Origin: Salinimicrobium xinjiangense DSM 19287
Lineage (GTDB): Bacteria > Bacteroidota > Bacteroidia > Flavobacteriales > Flavobacteriaceae
DNA length: 64,000 bases
Direction of reading: 5' to 3'
Assembly (NCBI RefSeq): GCF_000423585.1
Contig: NZ_AUIG01000002.1
Coordinates: forward strand, 62,001 to 126,000
The translations under genes and the position numbers were made by a program. The first letter of the stretch is position 1. Every line of letters begins with the position of its first letter. Under the pieces are notes generated by a model that saw nothing but the letters and a program-made list of their open reading frames with translations, was not told the origin of the DNA and did not search any database. This document shows positions 1-9,080 of this stretch, one piece after another.

Positions 1-2268
1 TTCCTAAGCGGATTTTCCGGAAAACAAGATCGAAATATGAATCCCACACAATCTTTAAACGACAGTATAGAAGCAAAAATCGATTCGCTGTTGAACATCA
101 TGACCCTGGAAGAAAAAGCCGGGCAAATGAACCAATACAATGGTTTCTGGGAAGTGACCGGTCCTGCACCAAAAGACGGGGATGCTGCTTTGAAGTATGA
201 ACATCTTAGAAATGGCCGCGTAGGTTCTATGCTCACCGTTCGCGGAGTCGATCAGGTAAGGGCGGTTCAGGAAATTGTAGTTAATGAGTCAAGATTGGGA
301 ATTCCGCTTATCATTGGTTTTGATGTGATCCACGGATACAAAACACTTAGCCCGATTCCCCTTGCTGAAGCTGCCAGTTGGGACATTGAGGCCATAAGAA
401 GATCGGCTGAAGTTGGTGCCGCAGAAGCTGCTGCCTCGGGGATCAACTGGACCTTTGCGCCCATGGTCGATATTTCAAGGGATGCCCGTTGGGGCCGTGT
501 GATGGAAGGCGGAGGAGAAGATCCATACCTGGGGAGCAAGATCGCCGCTGCCAGAGTTAAAGGTTTCCAGGGAGAAGATCTTTCAGATCCATTAACAGTG
601 GCTGCGACTGCAAAGCATTTTGCGGGTTATGGTTTTGCTGAAGCCGGCCGTGAATACAATAAGGCAGACATGGGAAATTCCACTTTGTACAACATGGTTT
701 TGCCACCGTTTAAAGCTGCCGAAGAAGCCGGAGTAAGAACCTTTATGACCGGTTTTAATACGCTGGATGAGATCCCTGTAACCGGTAATGAGTTTATCCT
801 CAGAGATATTCTAAAAGGAAAGTGGGGCTTCGACGGATTTGTAATTTCAGATTATGCTTCAATTGAAGAAATGGTTGTTCATGGATTCGTGAAAAATGAG
901 AAAATGGCTGCCAAAAAAGCGGTTGAAGCCGGGGTAGACATGGATATGGAAGCCTATTCTTATGTAAACGAGATCGTGGGTCTTGTGAATGAAGGCAAGC
1001 TTGAAGAAGCCCTTGTTGATGATGCCGTGAGAAGAATTCTCCGGGTGAAATATGAGCTGGGTCTAATGGATGATCCCTACAGGTATCTTGACGCGCAAAG
1101 AGAAAAAGAGGTGATTGGAAATCCTGCACATCAGGAAGCTGTACTGGACATGGCTAAAAAGTCGATCGTCCTTCTGAAAAATGAAAGAAATCTACTTCCG
1201 CTGAAGAAAAGCGGACAAAATATAGCCTTGATTGGAGATCTTGCAGATGATAAGAACAGTCCGCTTGGAAGCTGGAGAATAGCTTCAGACGACAATACAG
1301 CCGTATCTGTACTTGAAGGGATGCAAAAGTATTCAGGGAATAAACTTAATTTCGTAAAGGGGGCTCAGCTGGTTGTAGGAAATGAGTCTTTTTTAACTGA
1401 AGTTCGATTCAACACTACAGACAAAAGCGGATTCCCTGCAGCCGTTAAGGCAGCGAAAAGTGCAGATGTAGTTGTAATTGTACTTGGAGAGCACGGATTC
1501 CAGAGTGGGGAAGGAAGAAGTCGTACAAACCTTGACCTTCCCGGCGTACAGCAGGAACTATTGGAGGAAGTTTATAAAGCCAATAAGAATGTAGTGCTGG
1601 TTTTGAATAACGGAAGACCTCTTGCTATTGATTGGGCCGCAGAAAATATTCCCGCCATCGTTGAGGCATGGCAGCTGGGTACACAGACAGGTAACGCTGT
1701 TGCGCAGGTACTTTATGGAGACTACAACCCCAGCGGAAAACTACCAATGACCTTTCCACGGAACATAGGTCAGACGCCTATTTACTACAACCATCAAAAT
1801 ACCGGCCGTCCCGAAGATCCCCAACCGGGAGCAGAAATGGTATGGTGGTCACATTATATGGATGTGGAAAATACGCCCCTCTATCCCTTTGGCTACGGGT
1901 TGAGCTATACTACTTTCAAGTATGACAATCTAAAGCTGAACAAAGACCAGTTCGAAATAGGAGAGGATGTGCAGGTTACTGTAGATATTACCAACACAGG
2001 AAATTACGACGGAAAGGAAGTTGTGCAGCTGTACATTCGTGATCTCTACGGAAGCACTGTAAGACCTGTAAGAGAACTTAAAGGTTTTGAATTGGTAGAG
2101 CTGAAGAAGGGTGAAAAAAGAACAGTGAATTTCACGCTGACTGAAGATGAGCTTGGTTTCTATAATAATCAGGGAGAATACCTGGTGGAACCGGGAGAAT
2201 TTGAAGTTTTCGTCGGTGGTAATTCGGTAGAAACTCTGAAGACTTCTTTTACTTTGGGAGAAGAATAA
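1..2268 (+). CDS. bglX: GH3 beta-glucosidase (BglX type), 5' end cut by window
   Basis: Glycoside hydrolase family 3 enzyme that should release terminal beta-glucose (or beta-xylose) from oligosaccharides, probably in the periplasm. The first ATG is at 37, but the frame stays open to base 1 and reads FLSGFSGKQ before it, like the tail of a signal peptide, so the true start probably lies left of the window. Counting from the ATG at 37, the nucleophile is Asp272 in the ISDYAS motif; KHFAGYG and a Gly/Glu-rich loop (GEHGFQSGEGRSR) lie in the catalytic barrel and second domain. The C-terminal third after YPFGYGLSYT is the fibronectin-III-like domain usual for BglX. It converges on the minus-strand glycosidase series. 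Family is certain; the exact substrate is not. Confidence 0.93.
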   Translation, partial: FLSGFSGKQDRNMNPTQSLNDSIEAKIDSLLNIMTLEEKAGQMNQYNGFWEVTGPAPKDGDAALKYEHLRNGRVGSMLTVRGVDQVRAVQEIVVNESRLGIPLIIGFDVIHGYKTLSPIPLAEAASWDIEAIRRSAEVGAAEAAASGINWTFAPMVDISRDARWGRVMEGGGEDPYLGSKIAAARVKGFQGEDLSDPLTVAATAKHFAGYGFAEAGREYNKADMGNSTLYNMVLPPFKAAEEAGVRTFMTGFNTLDEIPVTGNEFILRDILKGKWGFDGFVISDYASIEEMVVHGFVKNEKMAAKKAVEAGVDMDMEAYSYVNEIVGLVNEGKLEEALVDDAVRRILRVKYELGLMDDPYRYLDAQREKEVIGNPAHQEAVLDMAKKSIVLLKNERNLLPLKKSGQNIALIGDLADDKNSPLGSWRIASDDNTAVSVLEGMQKYSGNKLNFVKGAQLVVGNESFLTEVRFNTTDKSGFPAAVKAAKSADVVVIVLGEHGFQSGEGRSRTNLDLPGVQQELLEEVYKANKNVVLVLNNGRPLAIDWAAENIPAIVEAWQLGTQTGNAVAQVLYGDYNPSGKLPMTFPRNIGQTPIYYNHQNTGRPEDPQPGAEMVWWSHYMDVENTPLYPFGYGLSYTTFKYDNLKLNKDQFEIGEDVQVTVDITNTGNYDGKEVVQLYIRDLYGSTVRPVRELKGFELVELKKGEKRTVNFTLTEDELGFYNNQGEYLVEPGEFEVFVGGNSVETLKTSFTLGEE

Positions 2269-2310
2269 TCAAGGCGAATTCCTTACTTCCGGGAAAAATT
2301 CAAAATTTAA

Positions 2311-2350
2311 ATACTCTTCAAAAATGTCATTTTTGAAGAGTATTTTTTTT
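2311..2350 (+). terminator. Rho-independent terminator between convergent genes
   Basis: Perfect 16-base arms 2311-2326 and 2328-2343 (ATACTCTTCAAAAATG and its complement) followed by a T run to 2350. It ends the GH3 gene and may also act on the opposite strand for the esterase ending at 2377. The centre is the AAAATGTCATTTT palindrome found repeatedly in this window. Confidence 0.85.
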
Positions 2351-2376
2351 TATTACACTCAAATTGAAAAGCAGAA

Positions 2377-3759
2377 CTATTTCTGAATTTTTTCAAGAAA
2401 ACTTGAGGCCGGTAAACCTGCTTCGTTAAAAATATTGGAAGTACCGGCGTTTTTCCAGGAGTAGCGGACTTCTACTGGATTTTCTATATTTTTCACATCC
2501 AGCTCCACAACGTTTTTCTTTATTTTCATTTCCACAGATTTGAACTCTCCATCCTCTCCGGCCACTTCAAACTGGGATACCGGGTTCTGTTTATCGAGTC
2601 TTAATTCTTCAGAATCTTTGAAATAGATCCGGAGTCTATTTCTCTTTTTTTCAACCCTCTCAAAAAGGGGAAAATAGGCAGCTGTTTTCTTTCCGTAGAT
2701 TTCGTTTAGGGCGAGATTGGCGAAGCGTAAACCGACATCTTTCTTGTTGCGGGGATGAATATCTTCCAAGTCACCAATATCGCTGGTCATAACCATGCCT
2801 GTTTTTGGCATTTTAAGTACCCTTCGCTGGGCATCCCTCACTTTTACCCCGGCAAAGTTATCCCCGTAATCATAAGGAGCTATCTGAGCATAGTAAAAAG
2901 GCAATTCAGAATTCCATTTTTGGCGCCAGGAGTCTATCAGCGTTGAAAAGATCTGCTCATAGTGATCCGCATTATCGGTATTCGACTCTCCTTGATACCA
3001 TAATACTCCGGCTATTTTCAAATTGGTGAGAGGGGCGATCATGGCGTTGTAAAGGGCGCCGGGTTTTCTGGGTCCCCATTCCACATCGGGTAACATTGCG
3101 GCTGCTTTACTAAGCTCCTCATTTTCCTCAATAACTTCCGCCGGCATCCACACTTCAGCCGGAGTTCCTCCCCAGCTGGAGTCGATCAATCCTATCGGAA
3201 CATCGAGTTCGATGTTGAGCTTATTTCCGAAGAAATAGGCAACGGCGCTAAAGTGCTTCATGGTTTCAGGAGTACTTGCTACCCACTCCCCGCCCAGATC
3301 CTGCTGCGGAGTAGGAGCTGTTCTGTCGTGTACTGTGAAAAAGCGGATGTTGGGATTTTCTGCGCCGGCTATTGCTTCTTCTGCATTGTCTATTCCGGCA
3401 GCGGCAGTCCATTCCATGTTCGATTGCCCGCTTACCAGCCAAACCTCTCCCAAAAGCACATTTTTGAGCACAATGGTATTATAGCCGGTAATGGTCACCT
3501 CCTGTGGTTCCCGAAGGTTGGGCGTAGGCAGGAAAATTTCCCAGCTTCCGTTGTTGCCCGCTTTGGTCTGAATTGTGTCGGTACTCCAGCTGGTGGATAT
3601 TTTCACAACCTCTCCGGGTTTTGCCCAGCCCCAGATCCTGGCTTCAGTATTTCGCTGAAGGACCATATCATTAGAAAAGATTGCAGGAAGGCTGACGTTG
3701 GAGAAGGCTTCTACAGTAGACATCAGGATGAGCAGGATTAGGTAGGTGAAAGGTTTCAT
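2377..3759 (-). CDS. Sialate O-acetylesterase-type carbohydrate esterase
   Basis: SGNH-type esterase of the SASA family that removes O-acetyl groups from sugars. An N-terminal signal peptide (about residues 1-18) points to export. The nucleophile motif SGQSNMEW carries Ser113, and DIHP near residue 340 supplies the Asp/His pair typical of the family. Although named for sialic acid, such enzymes are common in plant-polysaccharide loci, and its place beside a fucosidase, galactosidase and xylosidase suggests deacetylation of a hemicellulose side chain such as acetylated galactose of xyloglucan (inference). It is the last gene of the minus-strand series, 103 bases after the beta-lactamase-fold gene. 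Confidence 0.88.
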   Translation of the reverse strand: MKPFTYLILLILMSTVEAFSNVSLPAIFSNDMVLQRNTEARIWGWAKPGEVVKISTSWSTDTIQTKAGNNGSWEIFLPTPNLREPQEVTITGYNTIVLKNVLLGEVWLVSGQSNMEWTAAAGIDNAEEAIAGAENPNIRFFTVHDRTAPTPQQDLGGEWVASTPETMKHFSAVAYFFGNKLNIELDVPIGLIDSSWGGTPAEVWMPAEVIEENEELSKAAAMLPDVEWGPRKPGALYNAMIAPLTNLKIAGVLWYQGESNTDNADHYEQIFSTLIDSWRQKWNSELPFYYAQIAPYDYGDNFAGVKVRDAQRRVLKMPKTGMVMTSDIGDLEDIHPRNKKDVGLRFANLALNEIYGKKTAAYFPLFERVEKKRNRLRIYFKDSEELRLDKQNPVSQFEVAGEDGEFKSVEMKIKKNVVELDVKNIENPVEVRYSWKNAGTSNIFNEAGLPASSFLEKIQK

Positions 3760-3862
3760 TTTATTCAGGTTTAATAGGCAGGCTATTCCCGGTAGCTTAT
3801 TTCGTTTTCAATAGGCTCTTGTAGTAATTTTTTCAAGCAGGTTAGGGTAAAATGTTTGGCCA

Positions 3863-5158
3863 TTATTTTATACTGACCATCACCATCTGGCGGAATTTCC
3901 AGCCGGTCTCATCTCCGGTATTTCCCTGGGTTTGTTTCAGTAAAATTCCAATTACATCTTCTTTGGGATCTGCAAAATACTGGGTGTTGAAATAGCCGCC
4001 CCAGTCGAAAGTGTCTTCACTTCCCAAACCTCCGGTACGCACTCCTTCTTCGGTAAGAACAGAAAATGCCAACCCGTGATCTTTACTAGGATCCCCAATA
4101 AGCTCTTTTGCATGGTTCTTTAGGATGAGATCAACCGTCGTCCTGCTTAATATCATTTTTCCATTCAGTTCACCTCCATTCAGGTACATTTGAAGGAATC
4201 GGGCGTAATCTTCCGCGGTACTCGTGAGTCCTGCACCGCCGGAAAAGAACTTCTTTGCTCCTTTTACAGGATAATCTGGATCATAAAAAGTTACCGGAAA
4301 ATTCTGCCATTCTCCGTTTTCCTTGTGCTGCACGGCAACAAGACGATCCTGCTTTTCATCTGACAGATAAAATTGTGTGTCCTCCATCCCCAGCGGCTCA
4401 AAGATCCTTTCCTGTAAAAACCCGTCAAATGGCTGACCTGAAATTACCTCAACAAAATAACCCAGCACATCAAGTCCTTCACTGTAATGCCATTCTTCAC
4501 CCGGCACTGCGTATAAGGGTAATCCTGCTAACTTTTTTACGTTTTCTTCAATACTCACATTTTCTGTCGTGAACAGATCTACAATTCCCGCTTTAATATA
4601 TATTTTTCTTATCCTGTCATCCGAATCTATCCTGCCATAGCCCAACCCGGAAGTATGGGTAAGCAACTGCCGAATGGTGATTTCCTTTCCTACCGTTTTT
4701 TTGGTATAGGTAGAATCTTTCTCATTGAAGGTTGCGATGAGCTGAGGATCCTTGAACTCAGGAATATATTTGGAGATGGGATCGTCCAGCCGGAATCTTC
4801 CTTCTTCCCACAGCATCATCACAGCAGTAGAGGTAATTGCCTTTGTTTGAGAGGCAATTCTAAAGATATCGTCCTTCTTCAACTCCCTGCCTTGGGCATT
4901 GGCAGTACCAAAGCTTTTGTGGTAAACGATTTGCCCATCTTTTGCTATCAAAGCTACAGCCCCCGGAATTTCTTTTTGTGCAATAGCCTCTTTGAGCATC
5001 TCATCAATCTTCTCCAGGCGCGCCTCACTCATTCCCACTTCCTCTGCGGAAGTTGCGGGAACAAGACCTGAACTGCCAGGATTTTGGGCAGATAACAAAC
5101 TGGTCACCAGCAGGAGCAATAGAAAGAATTTAGTCTGGAACTTTATTCGTCGTAGCAT
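3863..5158 (-). CDS. Beta-lactamase-fold serine hydrolase (EstB-like esterase)
   Basis: Secreted serine hydrolase of the class C beta-lactamase/penicillin-binding fold. A hydrophobic leader (residues 8-24, ending SAQ) marks it as exported. The nucleophile motif is S103-Q-T-K, and WHYSEG gives the second-motif tyrosine. Proteins of this family are more often esterases or peptidases than antibiotic-degrading enzymes, and a position inside a glycosidase series favours an esterase on a decorated glycan (inference). It lies 69 bases after the fucosidase gene and 103 before the SASA esterase. Confidence 0.85.
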   Translation of the reverse strand: MLRRIKFQTKFFLLLLLVTSLLSAQNPGSSGLVPATSAEEVGMSEARLEKIDEMLKEAIAQKEIPGAVALIAKDGQIVYHKSFGTANAQGRELKKDDIFRIASQTKAITSTAVMMLWEEGRFRLDDPISKYIPEFKDPQLIATFNEKDSTYTKKTVGKEITIRQLLTHTSGLGYGRIDSDDRIRKIYIKAGIVDLFTTENVSIEENVKKLAGLPLYAVPGEEWHYSEGLDVLGYFVEVISGQPFDGFLQERIFEPLGMEDTQFYLSDEKQDRLVAVQHKENGEWQNFPVTFYDPDYPVKGAKKFFSGGAGLTSTAEDYARFLQMYLNGGELNGKMILSRTTVDLILKNHAKELIGDPSKDHGLAFSVLTEEGVRTGGLGSEDTFDWGGYFNTQYFADPKEDVIGILLKQTQGNTGDETGWKFRQMVMVSIK

Positions 5159-5227
5159 TTGGTTGTTTTTATAAAATTAAATTACTGAAAAAACCATCTC
5201 CTAAACTCAGGAGAATTGGCGTATCAA

Positions 5228-6736
5228 CTAAATAGAAATCTTCACCACAAATGCCTTCTCATTTACTGCTGTCGAAGGTGTAGTCATGTGCAGGCCCTCA
5301 TCGAGAAGTTTATATTTTATGTCTCCCTGATAACCTAAAACTGAAACCGATCTTACGTTGGGAACATTTCCCCCCAGTACTTCTTTTGAAAAAGAATGCA
5401 TGGTTACTTCCTTATTATTTCCCGGCCATCCCAGGAAAATTGCATAGATAGCATCACCTTTCTTTGTGTAGCGCACATCTTCTGCTGTGTAGGTCAGCTT
5501 GTCGAGGAACATCCCCGATCGTTCCTGTTTAGTAGGACCTTCACCATAAACTTCCCAGGTGCGCGTACCGTAAATTGCTTCGCCGTTGGTCTCCAGCCAT
5601 TGTCCAATTTCCAGCAGAATATCCTGCTGGTCCTGCGGAATGATACCATTGGCTTTTGGAGAAACGTTCAGCATCAAAGCTCCGTTCTTGCTCACAATAT
5701 CTGCCAGCAGATCGATGATCTCATCGGAAGTTTTTAAGCCAAGATCATTCGTGTAGCTCCAGCTACCCACAGAAACGGTTTCATCGGTAAGCCAGAATTC
5801 TTCAGTCTTGTCTTTCATCCGTCCTTTTTCAAGGTCTTCAAGACTTACAGATTTTGGAAGTTCTCCTTCCTTGTGAGTGATGACTACCTGCTTATTTTTT
5901 GCTTCAGCATGATTAAAATAATAAGCCACAAATTGCTTTTTTAAAGAGTCTGGTAATTTGTCCAATTTGCTGTCAAAATAGATGAGATCGGGGCTGTAGT
6001 TATCGATGACCTCTTTTAACTCTCCAAGCCAGTTCCTGTAAAACTGTTCCTGCGGAATGTTCCCGTACATGATTGAAAGCAAAGGATCTTCGGAAGCTGT
6101 TGGCAGATCAGGATTGTATGGGAAATAGGAGGTGTCATCCAACCATTTTGTAGAATCCTGTTGCGCGATCTGGAGATTCCTCGCCTTATGAAAAGTGGCA
6201 ACAAACTTCATGTCCCGCTCCTTCAATGCTTTTTCAAGAGCTCCTAAAATGTCCTTTTTGGGACCCATGTCTACAGAGTTCCAGTGATTGATCTCGCTGT
6301 CCCAGTTGGACCAGCCGTCGTGATGAATGGCTACAATTCCGCCGAACTTAGCACCGGCTTTTTTCCAAAGTTCAGCCCATGCATCGGCATCAAATTCGTC
6401 CGCTTTAAACATCGGCACATAATCGTGATAACCGAATTCGGAATGTGGCCCGTAAGTTTCCACATGATGCCTGTACTCATCTGTACCTTCAATGTGCATG
6501 TTCCGCGGATACCAGTCGTTGGCATAAGCCGGAACCGATAGTATTCCCCAATGCGCATAGATCCCGAACTTGGCATCTTTGAACCATTCCGCAGTCTCGT
6601 CATATTTTGCCAGCGAATCCCAGTCGGCCACGTATTTCTCCTGCTGCGGCTCCACATTGCTTTCCTGCTGATTATTCTGGCCGCAAGCCAGAACGAGTGA
6701 CAGGGAGAGGATCATTATGAATCTTAAATATTGCAT
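5228..6736 (-). CDS. GH29 alpha-L-fucosidase lipoprotein
   Basis: Retaining alpha-L-fucosidase. The start at 6736 gives a lipoprotein signal (ILSLSLVLAC with the lipobox Cys about residue 18); an upstream in-frame ATG at 6799 would place translation inside the hairpin that ends the preceding gene and hide the signal, so it is rejected. FGIYAHWGILS and the His-rich GIVAIHHDGWS segment are family signatures, and DLIYFD ends with the probable nucleophile Asp255. About 502 residues, normal for a GH29 with its C-terminal beta domain. It would remove terminal fucose before the galactosidase and xylosidase of the same series act. Linkage preference cannot be read from sequence. Confidence 0.9.
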   Translation of the reverse strand: MQYLRFIMILSLSLVLACGQNNQQESNVEPQQEKYVADWDSLAKYDETAEWFKDAKFGIYAHWGILSVPAYANDWYPRNMHIEGTDEYRHHVETYGPHSEFGYHDYVPMFKADEFDADAWAELWKKAGAKFGGIVAIHHDGWSNWDSEINHWNSVDMGPKKDILGALEKALKERDMKFVATFHKARNLQIAQQDSTKWLDDTSYFPYNPDLPTASEDPLLSIMYGNIPQEQFYRNWLGELKEVIDNYSPDLIYFDSKLDKLPDSLKKQFVAYYFNHAEAKNKQVVITHKEGELPKSVSLEDLEKGRMKDKTEEFWLTDETVSVGSWSYTNDLGLKTSDEIIDLLADIVSKNGALMLNVSPKANGIIPQDQQDILLEIGQWLETNGEAIYGTRTWEVYGEGPTKQERSGMFLDKLTYTAEDVRYTKKGDAIYAIFLGWPGNNKEVTMHSFSKEVLGGNVPNVRSVSVLGYQGDIKYKLLDEGLHMTTPSTAVNEKAFVVKISI

Positions 6737-6780
6737 ATGATGTTTTTTCCGAAAGAATTGGTTTAAATCTCCTGAAAGAA

Positions 6781-6811
6781 GGGGTCTCAAAAATGTCATT
6801 TTTTGGACCCC
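6781..6811 (-). terminator. Hairpin downstream of GH3 gene
   Basis: GGGGTC at 6781-6786 pairs with GACCCC at 6806-6811 around an AAAATGTCATTTT core (6790-6802). On the minus strand it follows the GH3 stop at 6826 by 15 bases and precedes a pyrimidine tract rather than a clean T run, so it may be a partial terminator or RNA-stabilising hairpin within the series. Confidence 0.6.
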
Positions 6812-6825
6812 TTGTTGAAACTCTT

Positions 6826-9072
6826 TTATTTTACCTGTACCGTTACTTCCTGAAGAATATTTCTGGAGGAATTACCTAATTTGAGAGTGTAAGTCCCCGG
6901 TTCTACAGTCCAATTATTATTTTCCATATTGTAATAAGCCAGCTCTTTCACAGGAACATCAATGGTCACAGTCTTTGTGGCACCTTTAGCTACGGTTGCT
7001 TTTTTAAATCCTTTAAGCTCCTGCGCAGCACGCTCTACTTTGGAATCTAATTTCGAAACATAAAGCTGCACCACTTCTTTTCCGTCGAAGTCTCCTGTAT
7101 TCTTTACATCTACTGAAACCTGAATCGTTTCATCTCCTGCATAAGCTTCTTTTTTATCAAGCCTTGCATTGGAAAATTCAAAATCTGTATAGGAAAGTCC
7201 GTAGCCAAAAGGATACAAAGGTTCTACGTTTTTGGTATCAAACCATCTGTAGCCTACCAATATACCTTCATCGTAGGTTGCTGTTTCTCCTCCCGGGAAG
7301 CTATTGGTGGCATGTGCAGGAGAATCCTCCAGCTTTTTAGGCATCGTCCATGGCAGTTTTCCGGAAGGATTTACTGTACCAAGAAGAACATCTGCGAGGG
7401 CATTACCGCCTTCAGAACCATTGAACCAGCTCCACACAAGCGTTGAAGATTTCTGGCTGATGTCTTCAATATCAAAAGGAGCACCGGCGATCAGCACCAC
7501 AATAGTATTAGGATTTGCCTGCATTACTTTCTCGATCAATTCCTGCTGTCCAAACGGCAGATCCAGGCTTGCCCTGTCTGAAGCTTCAGTCTCATAATCG
7601 CGGTTAGAGCCGGCAAAAATGATGGCAACATCAGAATTTTTTGCAGCATTAACGGCCTCTTCCAGCAGCTTTGGATCCAACTCATCGATGGTTACAGGTC
7701 CATCCAGTGTAATGTCTCCGAATTTAGCTCTTTCTGTTTTAGAGTAGCGCTCCAGGTAACCCTGAGCATGATTGATCTTTACTGATTCCGGTAGCCTGTT
7801 TTGAAGTCCTTCTAATGGGGTGACCTCACGTTTGGTTTTTACACCGGCTCCAAATCCTCCCAGTGCATTTTTCTTAGTGGCGTTGTCACCAATTACAGCA
7901 ATGCTTTTTACCCCTTCCAGATTTAAAGGCAGCACATTTTTGTCGTTTTTGAGCAGCACGACAGATTCTGAAGCAATATTATAGGCTTCCTGAAAATGCT
8001 CTTCCGTATTTCTGGCACCTTTAGCGCGACCGGTAGAATCAATACTTTTGATGTTGTACATCAATCTCAACACCCGTCTTACATGCTTGTCCACTTCTTC
8101 TTCAGCAAGCTCACCAGATTTTACAGCAGCAATAAGAGGATCGGCAAAGTAGAATTCATTAAAAGGTCCGGGAGTTCCCATCTCCACATCGGCTCCGGCT
8201 TTTAAAGCTTTCACGGTGCTGTGAATAGCAGCCCAGTCTGAGATCACGATACCTTTAAAACCCCATTCATCGCGCAGCACGTTCTGCAGCATATATTCAT
8301 TTTCATTGAGATAATCTCCGCGGAACCTATTGTAGGCGCCCATAACACTGTAAGCATGCGCATCTGTGATTGCCGCTTCAAAGGCAGGTAAGTAGATCTC
8401 TCTAAGCGTGCGTTCATCCATTTGCACATCTACGGTACCACGGTTGGTTTCCTGGTTATTTACAGCATAATGCTTGATACATGCCGCCACATCATGTTCC
8501 TGAACCCCCACAATGTAAGGCACGGTGATCTGTGTGTTTAGAAATGGATCTTCAGAGAAATATTCATAGGTACGGCCTCCCAGCGGAGTCCTGATGATAT
8601 TAAAAGCAGGAGCCAGCAACACGTCTTTATTTCGCTCACGGGCCTCGGCACCTATAACACTTCCAAAAGTATGCGCCAGCTCAGGATTCCAGGTAGCTGA
8701 TAGTCCGGCACCGGCAGGTAAATAAGTCGCAAAGTCGTTATCCCAACCTGCAGGAGCCCAGGAGTCACGCGAAATTTCTTCACGAATTCCCAAGGGTCCA
8801 TCGGCCATTGTCAACTCAGGAATTCCCAGCCGCGGAACGCCAGATGTCGCAAACATACTGGTGCCATGTAGCATTCCTGCTTTTTCTTCAAGGGTCATTT
8901 GAGAGATCAATTTGGTGATCTCCTCCTCGTATTCCATACTCATGGGTTTCCCCACAAAAATGTCCTTTTCCTGCGTTTCTGTTTTTGTACCGGTCGTCGC
9001 CGATCCATCCTGACAACCTGTTAAAGCCATAAAGCTAACACCTAATGACAGCGCTAATAATTTGTTTCTCAT
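6826..9072 (-). CDS. GH3 beta-glucosidase lipoprotein
   Basis: Second GH3 enzyme of the locus, 748 residues, with a lipoprotein signal (SFMALTGC, Cys about 20). The nucleophile is Asp279 in VISDWAAIHS; IKHYAVNNQE is the KH motif region, and DRASLDLP belongs to the alpha/beta sandwich domain. The C-terminal fibronectin-III-like domain follows YPFGYGLSYT. It starts 8 bases after the next GH3 gene ends, so the two are almost surely co-transcribed. The sequence differs enough from the neighbouring GH3 genes to be a different specificity rather than a recent duplicate; beta-glucosidase is the likeliest activity. Confidence 0.92.
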   Translation of the reverse strand: MRNKLLALSLGVSFMALTGCQDGSATTGTKTETQEKDIFVGKPMSMEYEEEITKLISQMTLEEKAGMLHGTSMFATSGVPRLGIPELTMADGPLGIREEISRDSWAPAGWDNDFATYLPAGAGLSATWNPELAHTFGSVIGAEARERNKDVLLAPAFNIIRTPLGGRTYEYFSEDPFLNTQITVPYIVGVQEHDVAACIKHYAVNNQETNRGTVDVQMDERTLREIYLPAFEAAITDAHAYSVMGAYNRFRGDYLNENEYMLQNVLRDEWGFKGIVISDWAAIHSTVKALKAGADVEMGTPGPFNEFYFADPLIAAVKSGELAEEEVDKHVRRVLRLMYNIKSIDSTGRAKGARNTEEHFQEAYNIASESVVLLKNDKNVLPLNLEGVKSIAVIGDNATKKNALGGFGAGVKTKREVTPLEGLQNRLPESVKINHAQGYLERYSKTERAKFGDITLDGPVTIDELDPKLLEEAVNAAKNSDVAIIFAGSNRDYETEASDRASLDLPFGQQELIEKVMQANPNTIVVLIAGAPFDIEDISQKSSTLVWSWFNGSEGGNALADVLLGTVNPSGKLPWTMPKKLEDSPAHATNSFPGGETATYDEGILVGYRWFDTKNVEPLYPFGYGLSYTDFEFSNARLDKKEAYAGDETIQVSVDVKNTGDFDGKEVVQLYVSKLDSKVERAAQELKGFKKATVAKGATKTVTIDVPVKELAYYNMENNNWTVEPGTYTLKLGNSSRNILQEVTVQVK

Positions 9073-9080
9073 AATATTTA

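Noticed and set aside
3863-5158. Antibiotic-resistance beta-lactamase
   Set aside because: The fold is shared with many esterases and peptidases, and the gene sits in a glycan-degradation series; nothing supports drug resistance.
6737-6799. Upstream ATG at 6799 for the fucosidase
   Set aside because: It falls in the hairpin ending the previous gene and would bury the lipoprotein signal that begins at 6736.
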